Shown here: positions 19,653 through 27,446 of the stretch, in pieces | How the letters are laid out: the number at the start of each line of letters is the position of its first letter | How positions within the stretch are numbered: the first letter of the stretch is position 1 | NCBI GenBank assembly: GCA_017533915.1 | Contig: JAFWHX010000019.1 | Location: 1 to 32,380, forward strand | Reading direction: 5' to 3' | Origin: Eubacterium sp. | GTDB taxonomy: Bacteria > Bacillota > Clostridia > Peptostreptococcales > Anaerovoracaceae | Length of the DNA: 32,380 bases | Notes under the pieces: generated by a model | What the model was told of the DNA's origin: nothing | Databases searched by the model: none | Seen by the model: the letters and a program-made list of their open reading frames with translations, nothing else | Made by a program: the position numbers and the translations under genes

Positions 19653-19669
19653 GATCAGAATATCTGATC
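19653..19669. promoter_or_regulatory. 17-bp inverted repeat, possible operator
   Basis: Arms GATCAGA and TCTGATC with a three-base centre, in the gap between the flavodoxin-ferredoxin and OYE genes. No T-run follows on the minus strand, so it is not a terminator. A further palindrome, CAGATCTG at 19622-19629, sits nearer the OYE start. Together they resemble repressor-binding sites controlling the OYE gene; the regulator is unknown. Confidence 0.4.
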
Positions 19670-19686
19670 AATGATGGTTCCCGCGA

Positions 19687-20517
19687 CTACAGAAAAGTAG
19701 CAGGCTCAGCGCGGCGCGCGTACATCTCTTCCAGCTCATGCATATGGTAAAGATATTTTTCGTCTGTAAATGTCTTGCACCTGAGCGGGCATTTTTTGAC
19801 GCATGCACCGCATTTTATGCAGATCCCGTCACATCTTGACGGGTCGCTCTTCGGGATCGATCCCATCGGACATACTTCAGCGCAGATCCCGCAGCGGTCG
19901 CATTCATCCCCTGTGACCGGCTTTACTTTTCTGATGTCTATCGGATCACCGTTCCTGTCGCGAGGTGTGTAGTACGGTCTTACGAGCGGCTGTCCGCTTA
20001 CACGTACCGGCACTGCTTCTGTAATAGACATCGTTTTGATCTTTACAGCTGCATCTACCGCAAACCTCACAGCGGTCTTCATGTCGAGCTCATCCGGCCG
20101 GCCTGCCGCCAGCTTATATGAGAATGCGTGCTCGCCCACGAATGCAGCAGCTGCAACAGGCTTGAATCCGTCTCCTACGAGCAGCTCTTCCAGCTCTATC
20201 AGAGAATCATCAAAATCTCTGTTCCCGAACATGACAACAGGCACTGCGATCGCATTGTCCGCCCTGATCCCGTCTTTTATATACGGAAGCAGCACGTTCG
20301 GAACACGGCCTGCATATGTAGGCACACCGAAAACGACGAGGTCACCCTCACCGAAATCATGTGTCATCTTCCTCGCTGAAGGGCTCGTAAAATCAAATAC
20401 CGTGATGTCTTTTCCGGGTGTCAGTCCTTCTGCAATAGTCTCAGCTATTCTGGTTACTATCTTTTCTGTCGTGCCTGTACCGCTGAAGTACATGGCGTAT
20501 ACTCTGCTTATTTCCAT
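19687..20517 (-). CDS. Flavodoxin-ferredoxin fusion (EFR1-like)
   Basis: Electron-transfer protein of 276 residues. The N-terminal flavodoxin-like domain (about 1-165) has the FMN-phosphate loop YFSGTGTTEK (10-19) and VVFGVPTYAGRVP (61-73). The C-terminal part has two [4Fe-4S] sites: Cys206/209/212/216 in CDRCGICAEVCP and Cys233/236/239/243 in CIKCGACVKKCP. This layout matches the family called EFR1 ferredoxin. No good Shine-Dalgarno precedes the ATG; an alternative Met9 would cut into the flavodoxin strand. It stands alone upstream of the OYE gene and may supply it with electrons (inference). Confidence 0.9.
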   Translation of the reverse strand: MEISRVYAMYFSGTGTTEKIVTRIAETIAEGLTPGKDITVFDFTSPSARKMTHDFGEGDLVVFGVPTYAGRVPNVLLPYIKDGIRADNAIAVPVVMFGNRDFDDSLIELEELLVGDGFKPVAAAAFVGEHAFSYKLAAGRPDELDMKTAVRFAVDAAVKIKTMSITEAVPVRVSGQPLVRPYYTPRDRNGDPIDIRKVKPVTGDECDRCGICAEVCPMGSIPKSDPSRCDGICIKCGACVKKCPLRCKTFTDEKYLYHMHELEEMYARRAEPATFL

Positions 20518-20700
20518 AATAATATAGTCATCTCACAGCATATCGAAGCTGCATGACCTGATGCTTCTCAACTATATCTTTTCAGTTATTATTCTACACC
20601 TGATCGGGCAGTAATTCCACCTCATAATAAGCCGTAAGACACAATATATTCCGCAGCATATCGGGTCTCATATCTTCAAACATATTTAGCCCCATATCCT

Positions 20701-20729
20701 TTGTGTATTTACCTTTGTTATGGTATAAT
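20701..20729 (+). promoter_or_regulatory. Promoter of the penicillin-binding protein gene
   Basis: TATAAT at 20724-20729 is preceded by TATGG, giving an extended -10 identical over 11 bases to the argR promoter. TTGTGT, 17 bases upstream, is the -35 candidate. The transcript would start near 20736, leaving a leader of about 100 bases. Confidence 0.65.
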
Positions 20730-20752
20730 ATTAAATGTATTATTATGTAATG

Positions 20753-20785
20753 ATGTATTTTCTCAGATCAGTGCATAAAATACAT
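20753..20785 (+). promoter_or_regulatory. Leader inverted repeat of the PBP gene
   Basis: Perfect nine-base arms ATGTATTTT (20753-20761) and AAAATACAT (20777-20785) flank a 15-base loop in the predicted leader, about 50 bases before the start codon. No T-run directly follows. It could be an RNA hairpin or a DNA operator; nothing decides between them. Confidence 0.4.
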
Positions 20786-20835
20786 GACATCAACAGTTTC
20801 GACGTTTTTTATCGTTATTATTCAGAGGGGTAAAT

Positions 20836-23800
20836 ATGACTGAATACGATATTTTAAAGAATATGAAATTTGCCAAGGAAGGCTCTTCGGGATCAGGGAA
20901 AACAGTCAAGGTCTCAACCAAGAAGGTGTCCGGCGCCGAGAAGAAATCCGGCAGCGCTCCAGCCAAAAAGAAGTCTGCATCAAAGTCTTCTTCTACTAAA
21001 AAGTCAGGCACTGCCAAGACATCAGCCGCCGGCTCTTCTGTAAAAAAGAGCAGCACTTCTTCAAAATCTGCAGGAACATCCAGCAAGAAAACAAGCTCAT
21101 CTTCTGTAAAGAAGACTGCTTCGAAAGCGGCCGCAAGCACGGCTCCGAAAAAACCGGGCGGGAAGCATTCACCTGCTCCCGGTCAGAAACCGGCGGGAGC
21201 AAAGAAGCCTGCAGCAGCTTCTGTTAAAAACGGCGCTTCGTCAAGCTCTGGCGGAAAGCACTCCAAACATAAGCATTCAGTAGTAAGCAGCGCAGCATTC
21301 GGCTGCGGCACAGTCTTCCTGATCTTGTTCGCTTTGTTCCTGGCAGCTGTTATCGCCGGAATGGTATGGGTCGGCTTGATCATCCGCGATACGCCGAAGA
21401 TCGACGCAGACAACATATACTCACTGCTCTCCCAGAGCTCCAAGGTATATGACCGCAAAGGCAAAGAAGTCCAGATGCTCTATTCAGGAGAGAACAGGAC
21501 CAACGTCAAATATGAAGACCTTCCGGATAACCTTGTCAATGCTTTCGTTGCGCTGGAGGATAAGACATTCTGGACGCATCACGGGTTCAATGTCATCAGG
21601 ATATTCGGTGCTATAACTGAGAAAGTAACACACGGCGGAAGCGTCGGCGGAACGAGCACGATCACTCAGCAGCTTGCCAGGAACGTATTCCTGAAAGACA
21701 GGATGACTGAGCGATCTATGAAGCGAAAGATCCAGGAGGCCTGGTACGCCATACAGATAGAGCACAGCCTTTCCAAGGAGGAGATCATGGAGGCTTATTT
21801 GAATACCATTTATCTGGGATTCAATTCTAACGGCGTATCAGCAGCTTCAAGAGCTTATTTCTCCAAGAGTGTTAAGAAGCTGAACCTCAGTCAGTGCGCT
21901 ACACTTGCTGCTCTCGTCAAGTCTCCTAGTGAGCTGGCTCCAGTCCAGATATATGAAAACGGTAATGTACCTGAGACTGCGGTAAAGGTCCTAAGGACAT
22001 CACCTATCGGTACTTTTGTACTGAGCGACGCATCCAAGGAAAGACGCGACCTCTGTCTAGCTCTGATGGAAGAACAGGGTTATATCACACATGAACAGTG
22101 TGAAAAAGCCACAAAACGCTCTATCAAGAAGATAATAAAGCCGAATTACAGTGCAGTCGCCACAAAGTCTTCTTACTTTATCGATTATACTGTCGCCAAA
22201 GTCATCAAAGACCTTCAGGAAAAGAAAGGCATGACTTATGAGGAAGCGTACGACAAAGTATACCGCGGCGGACTCAAGATCTACACCACATACGACCAGA
22301 AGATCGAAAAGATCATAAAGGATGCTTTCAAGAACAACGGAAGCTATCCTCGTCCTACTAATATCGCGTACAATGCTGACGGCGACATGCTGAATAAAAA
22401 AGGCAAGCTGATCATGTACAAGTACAGCAACTTCATCACAGAGAAGAAGAATCTGGTGCTGCCTAAGAACGAGGCCAGGATCAGAAAAGACGGCTCGCTC
22501 GTCATTTACGGCAACAAGAGGATGAAGATCTACAAGACTGAGGTCAACGGAGGCATCGATTTCAGCATCGAGATCCCTACCCTTTACACGTGGGGCGGCG
22601 ACGGCCAGCTGTACAGCATCAGCGGCGGATACGTCAATATCCCTCAACAGTACAAGACGAGGACCAAGAAAGGAAACATCATCGTCTCAGCAGACTATAT
22701 GCAGCAGCCTGAGACCAAAAAGATGATAAAGAAAGCCACAAACGGCGGAGTAAGATTCAGCAAAAAGATCTACACTCTCAACCAGAAGACGATACAGCCC
22801 CAGTCCGCGATGACCATAATCGAGAACAAGACAGGCTATGTGCTCGCGATGGTCGGAGGACGCAAGATAGAATCAGGCCGCATGCTGTATAACAGAGCAG
22901 TCGAGCCTAGACAGCCAGGATCTTCAATCAAGCCGCTTGCTGTCTATTCCGCTGCTCTCCAGCAGAGTGCTGAAGAAGCACAGGCAGGAAAGAAGCACAC
23001 CTATGTAGACTATCATATCGACAAACAGGGAGTCAAAGGATGGGGAGATTATATCACTGCCAGTTCTTATGTAGGCGATGAGCCGCTGAAAGTAAACGGC
23101 AAGACATGGCCTAAGAACGCCGGCGGCGGATACAGCGGAAAGAATACATTAAGATCTGCTCTAAGGCAGTCCATAAACACATGCGCTGTAAAGATCCTCC
23201 ATCAGGTAGGCATAGAATACTCAGCCAAAATGCTGAAAAAATACGGCATCACAACACTTGATACGGAAGGTGCGGTAAGCGACATCAACTATGCTGCCCT
23301 CGCCCTTGGCGGAATGACCAACGGCGTGACCACACTCGAGATGGCTAATGCTTATACGACATTCCCTAACAACGGCACAAAGACCAAAGAACCTATCGTT
23401 TACAAAAAAGTCGTAGACTCAAACGGAGAGGTTTTGCTCTCGGCCGATGAGATTGGAAGAAAAAGAGTGCTCGATCCGGGAGTTGCCTGGATCATGGTAG
23501 ACCTCATGAAAGGTGTCGTAAACAATGGTACCGGAGGCGCCGCCCGTATCAATGGAGTGCAGGTCGCAGGAAAGACCGGAACCACAAGTGACGAGTACGA
23601 CCTCTGGTTCGATGGATATGTTCCGAAGTACACCGCGTCACTATGGATGGGCAATGACTACAACATCAAGCTTTCCGGAATGTCCGGCTGGGCTGCAGGC
23701 CTCTGGGGACGTATCATGTCACAGGTGCCGGGCGTTACCGACGGCAGCTATAAATCCATGCCTTCTGACGTAGTCAGGATCGGCAATGAGTTCTACGCAA

Positions 23801-24036
23801 AGGGAACTGAGAAAGGCCGCTCGACTTACTACGCAGAGCTCGAGAAGAAAGAAAAAGAAGAGAAAGAAAAGAAGAAGAAGGAAGAAGAGCGTAAGCGCAG
23901 AGAAGCCGCAGAAAGGAAGAAGGCTGCAGAAGAGGCAAAGAAGAAAGCTGAAGCTGAGAAAGAAGCAAAGAAAAAGAAGACAGAAAAGAAAGAAGAAGAT
24001 AAGAAAGAAGAAAAGGAAGAGAAAAAAGACGATTAG
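20836..24036 (+). CDS. Class A penicillin-binding protein (PBP1a-type)
   Basis: Bifunctional peptidoglycan synthase, 1066 residues. Cytoplasmic tail 1-150 is rich in Ser, Lys, Thr and Ala; membrane helix about 151-183; GT51 glycosyltransferase about 200-370 with catalytic Glu241 in EDKTFWTHHG, TSTITQQLARN, KRKIQEAWYAIQIE and EAYLNTIYLG. An inserted beta-rich region (about 500-650) precedes the transpeptidase with Ser696-x-x-Lys699, SIN at 779-781 and KTG at 913-915. The last 60 or so residues are nearly all Lys and Glu. AGGGG precedes the ATG. rpe follows 17 bp later, so they are probably one transcript. Both ends are unusually long for the family, but the enzyme core is complete. Confidence 0.95.
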   Translation: MTEYDILKNMKFAKEGSSGSGKTVKVSTKKVSGAEKKSGSAPAKKKSASKSSSTKKSGTAKTSAAGSSVKKSSTSSKSAGTSSKKTSSSSVKKTASKAAASTAPKKPGGKHSPAPGQKPAGAKKPAAASVKNGASSSSGGKHSKHKHSVVSSAAFGCGTVFLILFALFLAAVIAGMVWVGLIIRDTPKIDADNIYSLLSQSSKVYDRKGKEVQMLYSGENRTNVKYEDLPDNLVNAFVALEDKTFWTHHGFNVIRIFGAITEKVTHGGSVGGTSTITQQLARNVFLKDRMTERSMKRKIQEAWYAIQIEHSLSKEEIMEAYLNTIYLGFNSNGVSAASRAYFSKSVKKLNLSQCATLAALVKSPSELAPVQIYENGNVPETAVKVLRTSPIGTFVLSDASKERRDLCLALMEEQGYITHEQCEKATKRSIKKIIKPNYSAVATKSSYFIDYTVAKVIKDLQEKKGMTYEEAYDKVYRGGLKIYTTYDQKIEKIIKDAFKNNGSYPRPTNIAYNADGDMLNKKGKLIMYKYSNFITEKKNLVLPKNEARIRKDGSLVIYGNKRMKIYKTEVNGGIDFSIEIPTLYTWGGDGQLYSISGGYVNIPQQYKTRTKKGNIIVSADYMQQPETKKMIKKATNGGVRFSKKIYTLNQKTIQPQSAMTIIENKTGYVLAMVGGRKIESGRMLYNRAVEPRQPGSSIKPLAVYSAALQQSAEEAQAGKKHTYVDYHIDKQGVKGWGDYITASSYVGDEPLKVNGKTWPKNAGGGYSGKNTLRSALRQSINTCAVKILHQVGIEYSAKMLKKYGITTLDTEGAVSDINYAALALGGMTNGVTTLEMANAYTTFPNNGTKTKEPIVYKKVVDSNGEVLLSADEIGRKRVLDPGVAWIMVDLMKGVVNNGTGGAARINGVQVAGKTGTTSDEYDLWFDGYVPKYTASLWMGNDYNIKLSGMSGWAAGLWGRIMSQVPGVTDGSYKSMPSDVVRIGNEFYAKGTEKGRSTYYAELEKKEKEEKEKKKKEEERKRREAAERKKAAEEAKKKAEAEKEAKKKKTEKKEEDKKEEKEEKKDD

Positions 24037-24053
24037 CATGCAGGAGGTCCGTG

Positions 24054-24707
24054 ATGAGTAAATTAGCACCATCGATTCTGTCCGCGGATTTTGCACAACT
24101 TGGCGATCAGGTCGAACTGATCAGCAGCGCCGGCGCGGATTACGTCCATATCGACGTTATGGACGGACATTTCGTCCCCAACATAAGTTTTGGCGCGCCC
24201 GTGATGAAAAGCCTTGATAAGCGGAATACAGCCCCTTATGACGTACATCTGATGATCGAGGATCCGGATAAGTATATTCCTGACTTCGTCACAGAAAAGA
24301 CCGATTTCATAACAGTACATGCTGAGGCATGCAGCAACATGTCTTACACCCTCGAGCACATCAGGTCCTACGGCGTAGGCTCCGGACTTTCAATAAAGCC
24401 TGGTACACCGGTATCCGAGATCGAAAGCGTACTCGGACTATGCGATATGGTACTCGTAATGTCCGTAGAGCCAGGCTTCGGCGGTCAGAAGTTTATGCCT
24501 GACATGCTCGAAAAGATCCGCCAGCTCTGCGATATAAGGGCTGAGCAGGGATACTCATATGAGATAGAGATCGACGGCGGCGTCGGGCTTTCAAATGTCG
24601 ATCAGGTCGTCGCTGCAGGCACAGACATAATCGTCGCCGGATCTGCAGTGTTCGGTGCTCCTGACATAGCTGAACGGGTCAGAGAATTCCTTTCAGCCAT
24701 TCGGTAA
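24054..24707 (+). CDS. rpe: Ribulose-phosphate 3-epimerase
   Basis: Interconverts ribulose-5-phosphate and xylulose-5-phosphate in the pentose phosphate pathway. About 217 residues, a TIM barrel with APSILSADF, the metal-site HIDVMDGHFVPN, DVHLMI, the conserved VEPGFGGQKF phosphate loop, and the second catalytic Asp in EIDGGV. AGGAGG lies six bases before the ATG at 24054, which is preferred to a GTG three bases earlier. It lies directly behind the PBP gene. In many Firmicutes rpe follows prkC-rsgA on the same strand; here it is opposite prkC. Confidence 0.96.
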   Translation: MSKLAPSILSADFAQLGDQVELISSAGADYVHIDVMDGHFVPNISFGAPVMKSLDKRNTAPYDVHLMIEDPDKYIPDFVTEKTDFITVHAEACSNMSYTLEHIRSYGVGSGLSIKPGTPVSEIESVLGLCDMVLVMSVEPGFGGQKFMPDMLEKIRQLCDIRAEQGYSYEIEIDGGVGLSNVDQVVAAGTDIIVAGSAVFGAPDIAERVREFLSAIR

Positions 24708-24724
24708 TATCAAAACATCATATA

Positions 24725-24762
24725 AAAAAACACATCCGGATCAATGTCCGGATGTGTTTTTT
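24725..24762. terminator. Bidirectional intrinsic terminator between rpe and prkC
   Basis: Arms of 16 bases (six A then CACATCCGGA; TCCGGATGTG then six T) around a six-base loop. The A-tract and T-tract give each strand its own U-run, so it can end both the rpe (+) and prkC (-) transcripts. Confidence 0.88.
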
Positions 24763-24774
24763 ATTCGTATCGAA

Positions 24775-26577
24775 CTATTCTTCTGCTTCTTCTTCTTCGT
24801 CGTCTGATGGCTCTGGCTCAGGTTCAGGTTCAGGTTCAGGCTCCGGCTCAGGTGTTCCCTGGCTTACGATGATATCCACTGTAGTCCCCTTCTTGATTGC
24901 CGTTCCAGCCTGATACTGCTGCCACATTACGTAACCTTCACCATATACATCGCTCTGCTCGTAGTCTACTGTACCGCGCTTCAGGCCTGCTTTCTTCAGC
25001 TTTGCTTCTGCTTTCTCGAGCGTCAGGCCTGTAAGAGACGGAACCGATACTTCTTCAGTCTTCCTGCCTGAGCAGACTACCAGGTTGATCTTGGAACCGA
25101 CTTCGCGCTTTGCTCCGGCTTCCGGATCCTGTTTGATTATCTGCCCTTCTTCGTAGTCATCGCTCTTCTCATAGGTTATGTCGCCCTCTTCGAAGTTGTT
25201 GCTCCTCAGTATCGTCGCGGTATCAGAGCTGTAGTATTTCCCGACCATATTCGGTACTTCAGCGGTCTCAGCTCCAGCGCTTATGTTTACTGTGACCACA
25301 GTTCCTTCTTCTACCTGCTCATCAGGCTCAGGCGTCTGTGAAACGACTTTGCCCTTTTCCACCTCATCACTCTTCACGTCATCGCCGCGCTCTATCTCAA
25401 GGTTCTTCGCCTTGAGGACTGACTTGGCCTGTGTGTATGAAAGGCCCTGTACTGAAGGCACTTCTACCATCTCGACCGGCGGCTCTCTAAGGAACAGCCA
25501 CCATGCTGCAGCTCCGGCAGCCAGGATAACCAACAATGCGACGATACCGGCTATGAGAGGTCCCTTGCCGCCCTTCTTTTTCTTTTTTGTGTCCTGATCG
25601 TAATCCCCTGTATCCTGCACGGTCTGCGTATTAGCCGATGCTCCGCTATTGCTTCCTTTACCGTACCCTACTGCAGAGAGGTCATCCTGTCGCTGTGTCT
25701 GATACATCGCGTCGGTCATATTGTCAGCTGCCGTGAACATCGTCGCGTCGCCGAGCGTGCTTGATACGAATTCTATGCTGTTAAGGTCCTCAAGCATCTC
25801 ATCCGCGCTGGCATACCTGTTTGTCTGGAATTTATCCGTAGCCTTCATGACGACTTTTTCCAGAGCCGGAGGAATGCCGGATACGATCCTTGACGGAGGT
25901 ATTATCTCATCGTTTATGTGCATAAGCGCTACCTGCACAGGGTTGTCACCGTCAAACGGAACTTTGCCGGTGAGCATCTCATACAGAATGATCCCCAGCG
26001 AGTAGATGTCAGAACGCTCGTCCACATATGACCCGCGGGCCTGTTCCGGTGAGAAATAATGTACAGAACCTATGATCTTGCTGGTCTCAGTAAGCGTCGA
26101 GTCAGATACAGCCTTGGCGATACCGAAGTCTCCCAGCTTTGCCGTGCCGTCGCTCTTCATCATGATGTTATGCGGCTTGACGTCACGGTGTATTATGTTG
26201 TGATGATGCGCCATGGACAGCGCAGAAGCGATCTGCTTGGCGATAGAGATCGCCGCCTTATAATCCATAGGCGCCTCGACTTTGATGACGTCGGAAAGCG
26301 ACATCCCGTCGATGTACTCCATAACGATAAAATGGATGTTTCCCTCACGGCCTACATCATAGATACTGATGATGTTAGGGTGCTCGAGCCCCGCCGCAGC
26401 CTGCGACTCACGCCTGAAACTGTCCACGAACTGTGCGTCACGGGTGTACTCCGGGCGGAGTATCTTGATCGCGACGTAGCGGTTGAGCAGGCGGTCCTTG
26501 GCCTTGTAGACCACGGCCATGCCTCCCTCGCCGATCTTCTCGACCAGCTCATATCTTCCCATCAGGAGCTTTACCAT
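24775..26577 (-). CDS. prkC: PASTA-domain Ser/Thr protein kinase PrkC/PknB
   Basis: Membrane kinase that senses muropeptides/lipid II and phosphorylates division, wall and metabolic proteins. 600 residues from the ATG at 26577, chosen over an upstream TTG/ATG because GGAGG is eight bases before it. Kinase domain about 9-270: GEGGMAVV, Lys38 in VAIK, HRDVKPHN (Asp132), DFG (Asp150), and a Thr/Ser-rich activation loop. A juxtamembrane region with KKKKKGGK leads to the helix at about 339-363. Three extracytoplasmic PASTA domains follow (about 371-437, 438-505, 506-575), then a tail of repeated Pro-Glu and an acidic end. It follows the phosphatase prpC and shares a terminator with rpe. Confidence 0.96.
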   Translation of the reverse strand: MVKLLMGRYELVEKIGEGGMAVVYKAKDRLLNRYVAIKILRPEYTRDAQFVDSFRRESQAAAGLEHPNIISIYDVGREGNIHFIVMEYIDGMSLSDVIKVEAPMDYKAAISIAKQIASALSMAHHHNIIHRDVKPHNIMMKSDGTAKLGDFGIAKAVSDSTLTETSKIIGSVHYFSPEQARGSYVDERSDIYSLGIILYEMLTGKVPFDGDNPVQVALMHINDEIIPPSRIVSGIPPALEKVVMKATDKFQTNRYASADEMLEDLNSIEFVSSTLGDATMFTAADNMTDAMYQTQRQDDLSAVGYGKGSNSGASANTQTVQDTGDYDQDTKKKKKGGKGPLIAGIVALLVILAAGAAAWWLFLREPPVEMVEVPSVQGLSYTQAKSVLKAKNLEIERGDDVKSDEVEKGKVVSQTPEPDEQVEEGTVVTVNISAGAETAEVPNMVGKYYSSDTATILRSNNFEEGDITYEKSDDYEEGQIIKQDPEAGAKREVGSKINLVVCSGRKTEEVSVPSLTGLTLEKAEAKLKKAGLKRGTVDYEQSDVYGEGYVMWQQYQAGTAIKKGTTVDIIVSQGTPEPEPEPEPEPEPEPSDDEEEEAEE

Positions 26578-26607
26578 AGTTTTAACCTCCATCAAAACCC
26601 ATATTTC

Positions 26608-26659
26608 GCGGCTCTGGCGCCGCTTATCTCATTACCTCCGGCATCCGCACTTCGATGCC
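26608..26659 (-). other. Two hairpins between prpC and prkC
   Basis: Inverted repeats GGCATC/GATGCC (26640-26659) and GCGGC/GCCGC (26608-26623) lie in the short gap. Neither is followed by a T-run, so they are not terminators; a role in mRNA processing or in setting the kinase:phosphatase ratio is possible. A GGAGG between them is followed only by a two-codon frame. Confidence 0.3.
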
Positions 26660-26668
26660 ACATTAAAT

Positions 26669-27415
26669 TTATTTGTCCAGATCTTCATCTGTTACTTTCA
26701 AAACGATCGTAGTTATATTATCAGCGCCGCCGTTTTTGTTCGCTGTATCAACCAGATCAGACGCTATGTCTGACATGGACTTGTCCTGCGACAGAAGCTC
26801 GATTATCTTATCCTCCGGCACCTCGTCATACAGACCGTCAGAACACATCATTACGATGTCGCCTGCTCTTACGATCCCGGTGAAAAAGTCAGGCTGTACG
26901 CCGTAGTCTGCTCCGACCGCGCGGGTGATCATGTTCCTGTTCTCATGGTCGACAGCCTCTTCTTCTGTTATGACTCCAGCTTTTACCAGGCTGTTCACAT
27001 ATGTGTGATCTTCTGTGATCTGCTTCAGCTTGCCGTTCCTCAAGACATACGCCCTGCTGTCGCCGACATTCATCGCGTAGAGCCTCTGTCCCCTGAAATA
27101 TGTGAGCACCAGCGTAGTTGCCATTCCACGGTTCTCCACAGATGACTTTGACTCTTTCAGTATCTCGTAGTTGATCTTCTGCAGGCAGTTGTCAAAATAT
27201 GTTTTTACTGTACGGAACGTCTTGACTTTGTCCAGCGGATTCTCACTCACGTACTCCGCGATACCGCTCACTGTCTTCCTGCTCGCGACTTCGCCGGAAT
27301 TATTCCCCCCGACCCCGTCGCAAAGGATGTACACGTTGTCCTTAGGTATGACGAAGCACGCATCCTCGTTGTTCTTCCTGTGTTTCCCCTTGTCGGTCCT
27401 GAAACCAACCTCCAT
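26669..27415 (-). CDS. prpC: PP2C-type Ser/Thr phosphatase PrpC/Stp
   Basis: Metal-dependent phosphatase that reverses PrkC phosphorylation. 248 residues with the PPM signature: RTDKGKHRKNNEDA at the N-terminus, Asp33 in LCDGVGGNNSGEVAS, the central TTLVLTYF and NVGDSRAYVLR, GDIVMMCSDGLYDEV, and GGADNITTIVLKV near the end. AAGGAG lies six bases before the ATG. It is 31 bp downstream of rsmB and 91 bp before prkC. The rlmN gene that often sits between rsmB and prpC in Firmicutes is absent. Confidence 0.96.
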   Translation of the reverse strand: MEVGFRTDKGKHRKNNEDACFVIPKDNVYILCDGVGGNNSGEVASRKTVSGIAEYVSENPLDKVKTFRTVKTYFDNCLQKINYEILKESKSSVENRGMATTLVLTYFRGQRLYAMNVGDSRAYVLRNGKLKQITEDHTYVNSLVKAGVITEEEAVDHENRNMITRAVGADYGVQPDFFTGIVRAGDIVMMCSDGLYDEVPEDKIIELLSQDKSMSDIASDLVDTANKNGGADNITTIVLKVTDEDLDK

Positions 27416-27446
27416 GTTTCTCTCCTTCTACTCCTGTTGTTTCTGC

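Larger units (their letters stand above)
20518..20835. other. Divergent intergenic region (318 bp)
   Basis: Separates the minus-strand flavodoxin-ferredoxin gene from the plus-strand penicillin-binding protein gene. It holds the PBP promoter and a roughly 100-base leader containing an inverted repeat. I see no small coding region, RNA gene or terminator, and no convincing minus-strand promoter. Confidence 0.6.

Noticed and set aside
20790-21140. Minus-strand open frame opposite the start of the PBP gene
   Set aside because: It is the reverse of the Ser/Lys-rich tail codons, giving Phe/Leu/Asp/Glu-rich nonsense without a ribosome site or family match.
23719-24096. Minus-strand frame rich in Phe and Leu that looks like a membrane protein
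   Set aside because: It is the complement of the Lys/Glu tail of the PBP; the hydrophobicity is an artefact of reversed AAG/GAA codons.
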